DNA of 32,116 nt from a virus. Numbering within the stretch: the first letter of the stretch is position 1; each line of letters begins with the position of its first letter. A program made the translations under genes and the position numbers. A model generated the notes under the pieces. That model saw only the letters and a program-made list of their open reading frames with translations. It was not told the origin of the DNA and searched no databases. This document shows positions 7,867 to 16,323 of this stretch, piece after piece. The stretch spans positions 1 to 32,116 of IMG/VR virus record IMGVR_UViG_3300028895_000097; one strand, 5' to 3'.

Positions 7867-10800
7867 TTATTTCTCTCCTATTGCGTACCCACTCCAAATT
7901 AATCGTCGTGGATCATCCGTGTTTCCTTCGATAAGATCAATAGCACCTTCAGCAGTACGCCACGGTTGGCTAACTGGGACACCTTTATACATGGCAGCAG
8001 CCTTCGCAAATCGTAACGCAGCAAGAGCAGCATCGGGGTTATCTCCGACCATGTTCCCCCACCCACGCTGCATCTCTTTGATAAACCCACCGGCAACGGT
8101 ACTTGGCTCAAACCCCTGTATGATATTGGCGGCCACACGGCCTACCCCAAAGATCGGGGCGATAGTATTTGTCGCCATATCCAGACCGTAGGTTGCGAGT
8201 GCTTCTTCTCCATCCTCTGGTACATCGAATCCACGAGACATAAGAGAGATCAGGAACAAAGGCATCATATAGCCCATTAGGATACGGTATGACGCTTCTT
8301 TCGTTGATATATGCCCCTTCTTTTTAGCTCCGATTATATCATGGGTCCAATAGTTAAGATTCTGATTAAGCTGGTTCTGGAATGTGCTGAGTAATTTCTC
8401 AATGGCACCACCCCTGAAAAAGTCAGGGAGGTCTTCGACATTAGCCATCGGTTGTGTGCGGGCCGCCCATTTTTCTGCGTAAGCGATTGCACGTTTCTCG
8501 TCACCGTTAAATTTACTTAGGCCAACATCCTTGAGAGATTGTAGCGACACCGCTACAGTCATCTTATCGACCGCCTTAATTAAACCCATCGATTTTTCCG
8601 ATAGAGTCTTACGCCCAGAGGCTTGTCGAGAAGCTTTCTTGGTACGAGCGAGTTCCCGTACCTCTCGTTCGAAACTACGATCACTAAGCTGTGTCGTCCA
8701 TTCATTTACGGAGTCTATGAACGCCTTCGGATTTTTCGCAAATGCTATAAAGTTACGGGGCATAGCTACCATCATGCCAGGATCAACGGACATGGCCTGT
8801 GCCGCAGATGCGGCCTGCTTGAGAGAGGTAACTATGTTAAACCCAAGAGCAGCGGTAACACCACGCACTCTGAATTTGTTTAACTGTCTCGCCCACCAGC
8901 TAGTGTCCACGGTACCGGAACCCCGAACAACATCCTGGTACCATTTTTGGGTGATATCAAAGCCAAACTTACGGGTAGCCCCATCAATACCTGCTTGCAA
9001 CTCCTTGTTACTAAGCATCTCACCCACCGCTTTAGCTGTAGGAGCCATATTAATATATCGCTCCACACGAGCTACATTCTGGAGGTACGATGCAATAGCG
9101 TCAAGGTGCATAGGTTCAGTTGCTTTACCTGTACGCTCAATGGTCATCTTGTCTTTCGGTTTTGCTTTAACCTTTTTCTCACCCGCTTCGGTCGTAAAAG
9201 GATCGGCGATAAGGTCGCCCATACCGTCTGCGAATTCCGTATTACCCTTACCACGATCCACGAGGATTGGAGAGTATCCGCTTTCAAGCGTGAGGTCTTC
9301 TCCCGTTACTTCTTTGAATACCTGTGCCAAGCGTGGGCCTTGTTCCTGATACTGCTGGATCAGGTAGTCGCCCATAGCGATAAGCGTAGGGTCCATCTCC
9401 GCAATAATTTGATTCATCTGATCTTCGCTGATCTTATTACCTTCAGCCAAATGTAACTTTGCGTTGTCATTTTTACTGGCAAGGTAAACACCAATACGCT
9501 GCGAACCAGTAAGAACCTGTCCACTCGTATCACCTGGGATACCGGAGGTAGCTTCGAGCAGTTGCTCTACATTTTTCTGGTTGCCAGCAAGAGCAGTGAA
9601 GTCTGTTTGTAATGCTTTATATCGGGAATCAATAGCTTGACGTACAGCGGTACTCGCTGCTTTCATCGGCGAATATATATACTCCCGTAATTTTAAGCCG
9701 GTCTTTTCGTCGATAGATTCAAACATACGCTCGACACGAGTTTGTCGCAAAGCGTACTCAACCGCTTTATCTTTCATGGCTTTCAGCCCTTCAGTTTGAT
9801 GATTGGGGATAATCGGCCCCCTATCTGCCCCCTGCTTAATCATGCTGCCCATTACACTGCCCGTATTATCGAGTTGTTCTGGAGTAGCAGTGAGCATCTG
9901 CGAAGGACTGGAAACTATGGTCTGCTCCTGTTCCATCGCCTCATCCGCACGAGCCGCAGTTAATTCGATTATCTGATCGTCGAGTTGCTGGTACATTGCG
10001 TCCTTCACCAACTCATCGATATTCGGATCGTGGTAAATCTCCGACCTACGTTTTTCCAGCACTTCCACCTGTTGTTCAATCGGATGTACAACGGGTGCTT
10101 CCTCTACCTGTTGCTGCTGATCTTGTTCACTAAGTTGCCCGCCGAAAGTACGGGATGCAATACCCATAGGCAGGCCCGTAACGACGGGCTGTAATGCACC
10201 CAGCATAGCGGAGTGAACTACATGATTCATCGGATCAGTTTTGGGGAACACCCCCGTAAATTTATCCACGAGGTTCTGCCCAAAGGTTGTTACCGCTTCT
10301 TCAGTAGCACCCGCCGGGGCGTGTCTCAATGCGGGGCGTAGTACGCCACGATCAAACCATTTCAACGCTGCACCTACACCTCGTGTAGCGATAGCGTCTT
10401 TCAATAGTGGCATGTTCTTCAGTAATGTACTACCAGCACCACGAGCGATAGACCAGCCGAACATTTCTCCGACCGCTTCCATCGCCCCACCACCCAGAGC
10501 ATACGCCAATTCTTCAGGCACAGTAATCTCTTGGCCCATGTCACGCAACCGTTCCGCTTGACCAAACCGACGACCAGCTTCAGAAATACCGAACGCACCG
10601 CCGACACCGCCGGAAGTCTTGATTGTATTTTTCAACCAGCCACGCCACCCGCCGCCGCCGCCAGCCCCACCTTTGGGGCCGACACCACCAACGAGCAGGG
10701 AGAACATGGCGTTGCCGACCAACTGACCGGCGACACCACTAACTCCACCTTGCGGAGCGAGGATACGTTCCATCTCCTGCATCTGGTTATCCCAGTATTC

Positions 10801-11283
10801 TGTTGCGTGATCGGTAATGCCTAATGCATCCGATACCTTCGCACCAAACTGAGTAATGCCACCAGCCTGAGACATCACGGTATTTGATATGTTAGATGTA
10901 AAGTTCTTCCAGCCTGAGTCGCTCGTACCCTGCCTACGAATCTCCGCAAAGAAATCCTTCGGCACTGCACCCTTATCAGTCATGGTATAGAATGCAGGGT
11001 CGTCACCGGATAGTTGCTTGAACATATCCGCGATAGCTACGCCCTTCATCGCCTCTATATCAGCGTCGGGGAATTCTCGTTTCTGGTCCTCTATATACTG
11101 AGCAGCGTAGTGGTAGTAATTATCCTTGTTTAACCCAAAGAATCTATTATTTTTTAACTCAGTATTAATAGTAGCTAATGGTTTTCCAACCAGATTAGCT
11201 TCCATCCATTTTATTTTTTCTTCTTCTGTGTTAATGGTTGGGGGTATTGCTGCTTTTAAGCGTTCAATAAATTCCGTAGCCAT
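7867..11283 (-). CDS. Large internal virion / DNA-ejection protein (1138 aa)
   Basis: By far the largest gene, at the end of the morphogenesis operon just after two other probable internal proteins, the usual place of podovirus ejection proteins. The N-terminal 180 residues are helical and charged. A hydrophobic and glycine-rich stretch at 183-213 could touch membrane. A long helical middle contains Gln-rich segments. Residues 900-1015 (VDKMT at 905-909, YAEKW at 935-939, NQLNQNLNYW at 970-979, then hydrophobic ILMGYMMPLFLISLM at 1001-1015) resemble the LPD38-type domain found at the end of large phage polyvalent or ejection proteins. It is probably packed in the capsid and injected with DNA to form a channel across the envelope. 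I see no lysozyme or transglycosylase motif. Family assignment is from memory of motif style. Confidence 0.7.
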   Translation of the reverse strand: MATEFIERLKAAIPPTINTEEEKIKWMEANLVGKPLATINTELKNNRFFGLNKDNYYHYAAQYIEDQKREFPDADIEAMKGVAIADMFKQLSGDDPAFYTMTDKGAVPKDFFAEIRRQGTSDSGWKNFTSNISNTVMSQAGGITQFGAKVSDALGITDHATEYWDNQMQEMERILAPQGGVSGVAGQLVGNAMFSLLVGGVGPKGGAGGGGGWRGWLKNTIKTSGGVGGAFGISEAGRRFGQAERLRDMGQEITVPEELAYALGGGAMEAVGEMFGWSIARGAGSTLLKNMPLLKDAIATRGVGAALKWFDRGVLRPALRHAPAGATEEAVTTFGQNLVDKFTGVFPKTDPMNHVVHSAMLGALQPVVTGLPMGIASRTFGGQLSEQDQQQQVEEAPVVHPIEQQVEVLEKRRSEIYHDPNIDELVKDAMYQQLDDQIIELTAARADEAMEQEQTIVSSPSQMLTATPEQLDNTGSVMGSMIKQGADRGPIIPNHQTEGLKAMKDKAVEYALRQTRVERMFESIDEKTGLKLREYIYSPMKAASTAVRQAIDSRYKALQTDFTALAGNQKNVEQLLEATSGIPGDTSGQVLTGSQRIGVYLASKNDNAKLHLAEGNKISEDQMNQIIAEMDPTLIAMGDYLIQQYQEQGPRLAQVFKEVTGEDLTLESGYSPILVDRGKGNTEFADGMGDLIADPFTTEAGEKKVKAKPKDKMTIERTGKATEPMHLDAIASYLQNVARVERYINMAPTAKAVGEMLSNKELQAGIDGATRKFGFDITQKWYQDVVRGSGTVDTSWWARQLNKFRVRGVTAALGFNIVTSLKQAASAAQAMSVDPGMMVAMPRNFIAFAKNPKAFIDSVNEWTTQLSDRSFEREVRELARTKKASRQASGRKTLSEKSMGLIKAVDKMTVAVSLQSLKDVGLSKFNGDEKRAIAYAEKWAARTQPMANVEDLPDFFRGGAIEKLLSTFQNQLNQNLNYWTHDIIGAKKKGHISTKEASYRILMGYMMPLFLISLMSRGFDVPEDGEEALATYGLDMATNTIAPIFGVGRVAANIIQGFEPSTVAGGFIKEMQRGWGNMVGDNPDAALAALRFAKAAAMYKGVPVSQPWRTAEGAIDLIEGNTDDPRRLIWSGYAIGEK

Positions 11284-11294
11284 AGGTTATCCTT

Positions 11295-12212
11295 TTATTT
11301 ATGAAGTAATTCCTTCATCATACCGGCAGTGAATACTTGCGACTCAGGGACTTTGCCACTGTCACCACCCATATTTACAGTGTATCGTTTAATAGGTGGA
11401 GATGGGATCATTTGTATTACACGATCAGAGTATCCCTTCTCACGGGCTTTCATTTGTGCAGCAGCCCGAAGTTCTTGGGCTTGTGCAATTGACTGTGCGG
11501 GATACGCCCCCATTACTTCGGCGATAAATTTAATAGCTTGGTCGGCATTTTCATTCACACCGGTAATCCATTCTTTCCCTTCAGACTCAGGCATCCCATC
11601 GAGCATACGATTTAGGTTGTTCATATCCGCACCACGAAATCCGGCTACTGCTTCTTCCAAATCTTCCTTTTGCTGCTCTTGAAATTTTCTCGCGGATTCT
11701 TGGCGACGAATTCCGATCATAGCTTCCTGATACGCTGACAAACCTTGTGGGTCTTCGACCTTCGGGGGCTGTTTACCTTGTAGGATAGAGATACGCCCAC
11801 GAGTCCAATCCTCCGGGTCCATATCCTTCTTCATCATATCCCATTCCTGTAACTGTTGCATCCGGTTCTTACTGATACGAGCCTGTTCGCCACGCTGCGA
11901 TTCCAATCCTTCAATCGACAACTCTGTGCGTCGAACCTGATCGGCTAATGCTCTATCAGCACGAGTGGCCGCGGCCTCTTGTAAAGCCATCGAGCGATTT
12001 TGTAGGTTTTGATTCGCAGCAAATTGTTTTCGTTGCATCGTTCGCTGAATAGCCTGATTCGCAATCTGATCTCTGATCTGTGTTTTCTGCAACTCTAGGT
12101 TCGCTTCAGCCATCGACTCAGAGAACAATCGGCTTTGTAGATCGCCCTTACCAGCCCATCGAGATAAGCCAAGAGCAATCGGTGCTATGTTACTTGATAC
12201 ATTAATAGCCAT
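11295..12212 (-). CDS. Probable internal virion protein, coiled coil (305 aa)
   Basis: A helical protein: residues 30-185 are rich in Glu, Gln, Arg and Ala with heptad-like spacing, consistent with long coiled coils. The N-terminus (MAINVSSNIAPIALGLSRWA) is weakly hydrophobic. There is no catalytic motif. It stands between a Gly-rich protein and the giant ejection protein, in the position of the middle ejection proteins of podoviruses such as P22 and T7. This function is inferred from order and composition, not homology. Confidence 0.6.
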   Translation of the reverse strand: MAINVSSNIAPIALGLSRWAGKGDLQSRLFSESMAEANLELQKTQIRDQIANQAIQRTMQRKQFAANQNLQNRSMALQEAAATRADRALADQVRRTELSIEGLESQRGEQARISKNRMQQLQEWDMMKKDMDPEDWTRGRISILQGKQPPKVEDPQGLSAYQEAMIGIRRQESARKFQEQQKEDLEEAVAGFRGADMNNLNRMLDGMPESEGKEWITGVNENADQAIKFIAEVMGAYPAQSIAQAQELRAAAQMKAREKGYSDRVIQMIPSPPIKRYTVNMGGDSGKVPESQVFTAGMMKELLHK

Positions 12213-12222
12213 ATATCACTCC

Positions 12223-13317
12223 TTACTTCTTGGGGGCCAATACCTGGGATAGCGGGGCAGCCGAAAACTGCGTACCATCAGGCATAGTGTTAAGTGTAGT
12301 ACCGGCAGGGGCGGGACTTCCCGGCGTACCCGGATTAGGTACGGCGGTTGTGCCAGCCGGTCCCATGATCGTACCACCCGTTGCTCCGGGCGATCCAGCA
12401 CTGCTCTTGAATTGATTAGCAAAGCCGCTGCCACCCGCCCGGAATAATATATCTTTCGCCTCATCCAGTCTGCCCTGCGTGGCAAGGGAGCCTGCTAACC
12501 GAATCGATGGTACGGCCATATTCCCTTTGGCTTCCCTCAAGGCAGCCGACAAAGAGTTAATACCTTCAATACCAGTATAGGTAGGGGGCCCACCTTTACC
12601 GGCTTCTGGCCCTGCGAAATGCCCGTATGTTACGCCACCGCCCCCAGATGGTGTGCCAGCCGAAGGGGTGTCACCCGAAAAATTTCCAATAGATGCACCT
12701 CCCCCACCCTGCGAAGGTGGAGTTCCCGGCACGAATACATTGACGGGATCGATTTTACCAGTGGGTAACTGGCCGCCGCCCGTAGTACCAGCACCCTGTC
12801 CAGCAGTGCTACCAGCAGCCATCTGGATCAATTGGGAGAGCATCCCCATATCAGGACCAGCAGTATTCGCACGCTCAATCATCCCCGCCTTCTGAGCAGA
12901 GATACCTTCTTCTAGTTGCTGCCTTGCTCGTTCAGCATCAGAGGCAGCCGCACGTTCAAGATCAACGCCCATCGTCGTATTAAATAAACCACGAGAGATA
13001 AGGTTCTGCGTACCGGACGCAACTTGTTTCTGTTCCGTATCAGCGATACGCTGACGGCCCGATTCGCCAAGTCCCTCCATCTCTCCCATCATCGCACCAA
13101 ACCGTTGTAGATTGGCACTGTTCGCCCAGTCTGCAAGCTGCCCCACAGCCTGTGAGATCGCCTGATACTTGGGCTTGCCCTCACCGCCAAAGAATGAAGC
13201 GTAGTCAATCGATGGGGGAGTCATAGCAGCGATCAACTCCTGTAGTGGGTTCACTACCGGGGCTGAAGGATCGCCTTGCGTTGGGTCCAGAGGACCAGTA
13301 CCTAATGCTGTAGGCAT
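12223..13317 (-). CDS. Probable internal virion protein with Gly/Pro-rich linker (364 aa)
   Basis: Residues 45-175 are Ala-, Glu- and Gln-rich and helical (for example ASDAERARQQLEEGISAQKA). Residues 175-245 and 305-350 are disordered Gly/Pro/Ser/Thr stretches with runs of glycine. A further helical block (ALREAKGNMAVPSIRLAGSL) resembles a small TPR-like pair. It is the first of three consecutive genes after the fibre module that together look like an ejection-protein set. A structural tail or fibre-accessory role is the alternative. Confidence 0.55.
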   Translation of the reverse strand: MPTALGTGPLDPTQGDPSAPVVNPLQELIAAMTPPSIDYASFFGGEGKPKYQAISQAVGQLADWANSANLQRFGAMMGEMEGLGESGRQRIADTEQKQVASGTQNLISRGLFNTTMGVDLERAAASDAERARQQLEEGISAQKAGMIERANTAGPDMGMLSQLIQMAAGSTAGQGAGTTGGGQLPTGKIDPVNVFVPGTPPSQGGGGASIGNFSGDTPSAGTPSGGGGVTYGHFAGPEAGKGGPPTYTGIEGINSLSAALREAKGNMAVPSIRLAGSLATQGRLDEAKDILFRAGGSGFANQFKSSAGSPGATGGTIMGPAGTTAVPNPGTPGSPAPAGTTLNTMPDGTQFSAAPLSQVLAPKK

Positions 13318-13328
13318 GATTAGTCTCC

Positions 13329-13790
13329 TTAGTTTCCTACGAATACATCGATGTTAGCTTCACTACCTGATTTGTTATAGATAGCGATACGATCTATGGT
13401 GTCCTCTGTACCAGCAGCGGGGGCAGCCGGGACTGCCATCTGGACGTAATCGGAATCATAAGCATCATCCGATGTCATAATAAGTGGCACGTTAGCAGAA
13501 ATCTTGAATGCAATCACATTCTCTTTCGCTTCGCCATCGGCCACATTTAATTCAACATATACATCCTGATCGGACAGAATGTAAACGAACTGCATTGCGG
13601 TCACAGGACTATTCGCTTTATCCCACACATCTACTGACGCAGCAGTTGCCAGTTTCAATGAGCGGTTCTCCACTTCTTCACTGGTAAGGGTCAGCGTCTT
13701 AGCAGTTGTCTTGGTCGTGGGACTTTCATAACTCTTGCCGCTATCCGTGGTGACTTCATAATGCACAGTAATATTTGCACTAATAGACAT
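13329..13790 (-). CDS. Small beta-rich virion-like protein (153 aa)
   Basis: Alternating hydrophobic/polar residues throughout (begins MSISANITVHYEVTTDSGKS) predict an all-beta sandwich with no signal peptide and no cysteines. A Pro/Ala hinge (VPAAPAAGTED) precedes the final strands, which end in IDVFVGN. Similar small beta proteins sit among phage tail and fibre genes and act as adaptors or decoration. It is flanked by the fibre cluster and the ejection genes; a fibre-attachment role is plausible but unproven. Confidence 0.55.
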   Translation of the reverse strand: MSISANITVHYEVTTDSGKSYESPTTKTTAKTLTLTSEEVENRSLKLATAASVDVWDKANSPVTAMQFVYILSDQDVYVELNVADGEAKENVIAFKISANVPLIMTSDDAYDSDYVQMAVPAAPAAGTEDTIDRIAIYNKSGSEANIDVFVGN

Positions 13791-13800
13791 TCGCCTCTCC

Positions 13801-14016
13801 TTATGTTAAGGGTACATCATCCGGTTCTACGACAGTAGCGAGAGCCGCTGTTTCCGCATCTCGTCGCTCTGACGCTATCACCATATTTTTAATTTGCAAT
13901 CTTATCGTTTGTTCGATCTCGTTCTTGGTACTAACACCGTAGTTTTTCGCGTAGGCCGCTTGCACACGAGCAACGTGAGCATCGGGTACGGTAATTTGTA
14001 ACGTAATATCAGCCAT
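13801..14016 (-). CDS. Small phage protein (71 aa)
   Basis: Two consecutive ATG codons occur. The inner one (14014-14016) is preferred because AAGGAGG at 14021-14027 is only one base from the outer ATG. The product, starting MADITLQITVPDAHVARVQA, opens with a beta strand then helices, and ends acidic and proline-containing. Small proteins with a VPDAHVARV-like opening are frequent beside phage structural genes; their role is not established. No DNA-binding function is shown despite the strand-helix-helix look. Confidence 0.6.
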   Translation of the reverse strand: MADITLQITVPDAHVARVQAAYAKNYGVSTKNEIEQTIRLQIKNMVIASERRDAETAALATVVEPDDVPLT

Positions 14017-14025
14017 CATTCCTCC

Positions 14026-16323
14026 TTATTTTGTTAATATCGCACGACTGCCGAGCGTATCCATTTCGTAGTGTATGTCGAATTCCCTGAATAGGGCGTC
14101 CGCAGTATAAGTATCTAACACATCCCCCCCGATACGGGATACTTTCATTATAAGCATACTGCTTATAGTCTTCCCGGCCCCGCTAATTGTCCCGAAGGAC
14201 GCGACCTGATGTTTTAGGTTGGTTCCATCACCAGCATCCTGTATGTTCACAGTGGTAAAAGCCCCGGCATCTGTACCATTAATGTTTGTCCATTTATACT
14301 CTAAACGCCAATAGACATCGCCCGTATTTGTGGATGTCGGCCACCAGTGTATATGGGGCGTAACATCTGAACCCTCTTTCCAACTATGCGGCATTTGGCC
14401 AATAATCCATAACTGTTCTGTACTCCCGCTATCAAACAACCACCCACCATTTGTATTATCCCAATCAGGATCAGATACCAATCCGGGTGGATTAACGGAA
14501 GTTGCAGGAAATCGTAAATCGTCAAAGACAGTTGCCGAACCATTCATCTTCAAAGTGCCGTCTGCCTCGAACTCCATATAGTTCGTAGCGATATTGCCGG
14601 GGGAGCCAATCTTCAAAGTATCAGTATGAAAGGTGAGAGACTCGCTACCACTGGCAAAACTACCCAATATTAACGGAGTAGCTGATTCAGTCGAAGCATT
14701 ATGAATCCTTAGTGTACTGGACTCAGTAGCAGTTTCTCCTGATTTATACCCGATGTAAATATTATCGTTCTGAGTAGTAAGAGCCTCGCCAGTTTCTCTC
14801 CCGATGCATATGTTGCGGTTGCCCGTAGTAATACTGCCGAGACTTTGGAACCCACATGCGAAATTATAGTCGCCGTTTGTAAGATTTTGTGCGGCCCGAA
14901 ATCCAAAAGCAACATTATAGAATGCTTCTGTAATATCCTTACCCGCCTCAAAACCGATCATAATATTTCCTGGTGCGGTTGTCCAACCACCAGACATTAC
15001 TGAATCGCCTATAGCGATATTGTAATTTCCAGTCGCATCAGTAATTGCATCGCCGACAAGACACTGGGCACCCAAGCCGATATTCTGAGCAATGGAAGTA
15101 GCATTTTGTCCCGCACCACTTCCGATTATAACATTCCTTGATCCAGTAACATCATAAGCGGATTGGTACCCCAGCACCACATTATTCGCAGGGGCCGTTG
15201 CTGTATAAAGAGCTTGCACCCCGAACACAATATTTTGGTTTCCTGTTATATTATTATATAGCGATTCTTTTCCAAAGCATATATTAGAAAGGGCGGTGGT
15301 CATATTCAAACCGGCTTCTTCGCCCACACCAATATTAGCATTGCCGGTAGTTACATTAGCGAGTGCAGCAAACCCAAGAGCTATATTGTCGCTCCCAGAG
15401 GTACAATCTTGTAACGCACCAGCACCAACAGCAACATTGTTAAAACCCGTACAATTCTGTAGGGTAGCACTGCCAATAGCAACAGTATTCGCTAGGTTGG
15501 TAGAAGTGTTATTACAGGCATTACTGCCGATAATAGTGTTGTTACTACCAGTTGTAACTTTTTCTCCCGCCGATGTTCCGATACCCAGATTATCAGCACC
15601 GGAACTATTTACTACCAAAGCCTTGTAGCCAATAGCAATAATACTATTAGTTTGTGTCGCCTCTGCTGCACGATACCCCATTGCGGTACAAAAATTACGG
15701 CTGCCAGAGGCACTCCGCATAGCGTAGGCCCCCATCGCTATATTATATAGTCCGGTCGATAAAGTTCTATACGCATCGGCTCCGATGCACACATTCAAAC
15801 TTGCACTGGTGCAGGACTCCGCTGCTTGATGGCCAATAAATACATTCTCTTGGCCAGAAGTCATGTTACTTCCACAGGCAGCACCGAGTACCACGTTTTC
15901 AATTCCCGTTGCCGCAGAGGGCATACCCGGAGTGCCGAAACTTTCATTATTTGCACCAGTCCCACCTGTACTTGTAATAACACAATCAGCGGCAAATGTC
16001 CACGTACCAGTATTTAACGTATAGTTGCCGGTACTGGTATCGCCAGTGTTAAACAGATAGTCATCATCGATATATAAACCGTCCTCATCGATGGTAAGGT
16101 GCTGCCCCCATGCGGGAGCATAGAGATCAATACGCAAACCATCGGGATCAATAACTTCTAACCCCGATGGCTGTGCCAGTTTAATTGTAAGTTTGCCATC
16201 GTTGTTAATTTCTAAATCTGATAATGTAAATAGAGTATCAAATTTATAAGTGAGTTGCTGTGACAAACGACGACCTTGCTTATCTTTTTTAATCCTTCCA
16301 AGTTTATCAAATCCACCGGGCAT
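14026..16323 (-). CDS. Tail fibre/spike with about 23 repeats of 17 residues
   Basis: A 765-residue receptor-binding candidate. Residues 1-140 form a basic then beta-rich attachment domain. From N143 to about 530 a repeat of the form N-I/V-x-x-G-x-x-A-x4-T-T-G recurs. The conserved Asn positions (143, 160, 177, 194, 210, 227 as Ser, 245, 262, 279 and on to 521) are almost all exactly 17 apart, with a 4-residue insertion near 425. This predicts a long beta-roll or beta-helix shaft, as in YadA-like heads and other repeat fibres, probably trimeric. Residues 600-765 form a beta-sandwich tip with a Trp-rich centre (PHIHWWP, 656-662). No S74 chaperone motif is evident. Its one-base overlap with the nozzle gene places it in the tail module. 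Confidence 0.8.
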   Translation of the reverse strand: MPGGFDKLGRIKKDKQGRRLSQQLTYKFDTLFTLSDLEINNDGKLTIKLAQPSGLEVIDPDGLRIDLYAPAWGQHLTIDEDGLYIDDDYLFNTGDTSTGNYTLNTGTWTFAADCVITSTGGTGANNESFGTPGMPSAATGIENVVLGAACGSNMTSGQENVFIGHQAAESCTSASLNVCIGADAYRTLSTGLYNIAMGAYAMRSASGSRNFCTAMGYRAAEATQTNSIIAIGYKALVVNSSGADNLGIGTSAGEKVTTGSNNTIIGSNACNNTSTNLANTVAIGSATLQNCTGFNNVAVGAGALQDCTSGSDNIALGFAALANVTTGNANIGVGEEAGLNMTTALSNICFGKESLYNNITGNQNIVFGVQALYTATAPANNVVLGYQSAYDVTGSRNVIIGSGAGQNATSIAQNIGLGAQCLVGDAITDATGNYNIAIGDSVMSGGWTTAPGNIMIGFEAGKDITEAFYNVAFGFRAAQNLTNGDYNFACGFQSLGSITTGNRNICIGRETGEALTTQNDNIYIGYKSGETATESSTLRIHNASTESATPLILGSFASGSESLTFHTDTLKIGSPGNIATNYMEFEADGTLKMNGSATVFDDLRFPATSVNPPGLVSDPDWDNTNGGWLFDSGSTEQLWIIGQMPHSWKEGSDVTPHIHWWPTSTNTGDVYWRLEYKWTNINGTDAGAFTTVNIQDAGDGTNLKHQVASFGTISGAGKTISSMLIMKVSRIGGDVLDTYTADALFREFDIHYEMDTLGSRAILTK

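Noticed and set aside
8531-9349. 272-codon open frame on the plus strand
   Set aside because: Antisense to the 1138-residue ejection protein, Ser/Arg-rich shadow translation, no ribosome site.
14500-15950. Possible CRISPR array or DNA-level tandem repeat
   Set aside because: The repeats are protein-level (17-residue fibre repeats) with divergent DNA; no identical direct repeats with spacers.
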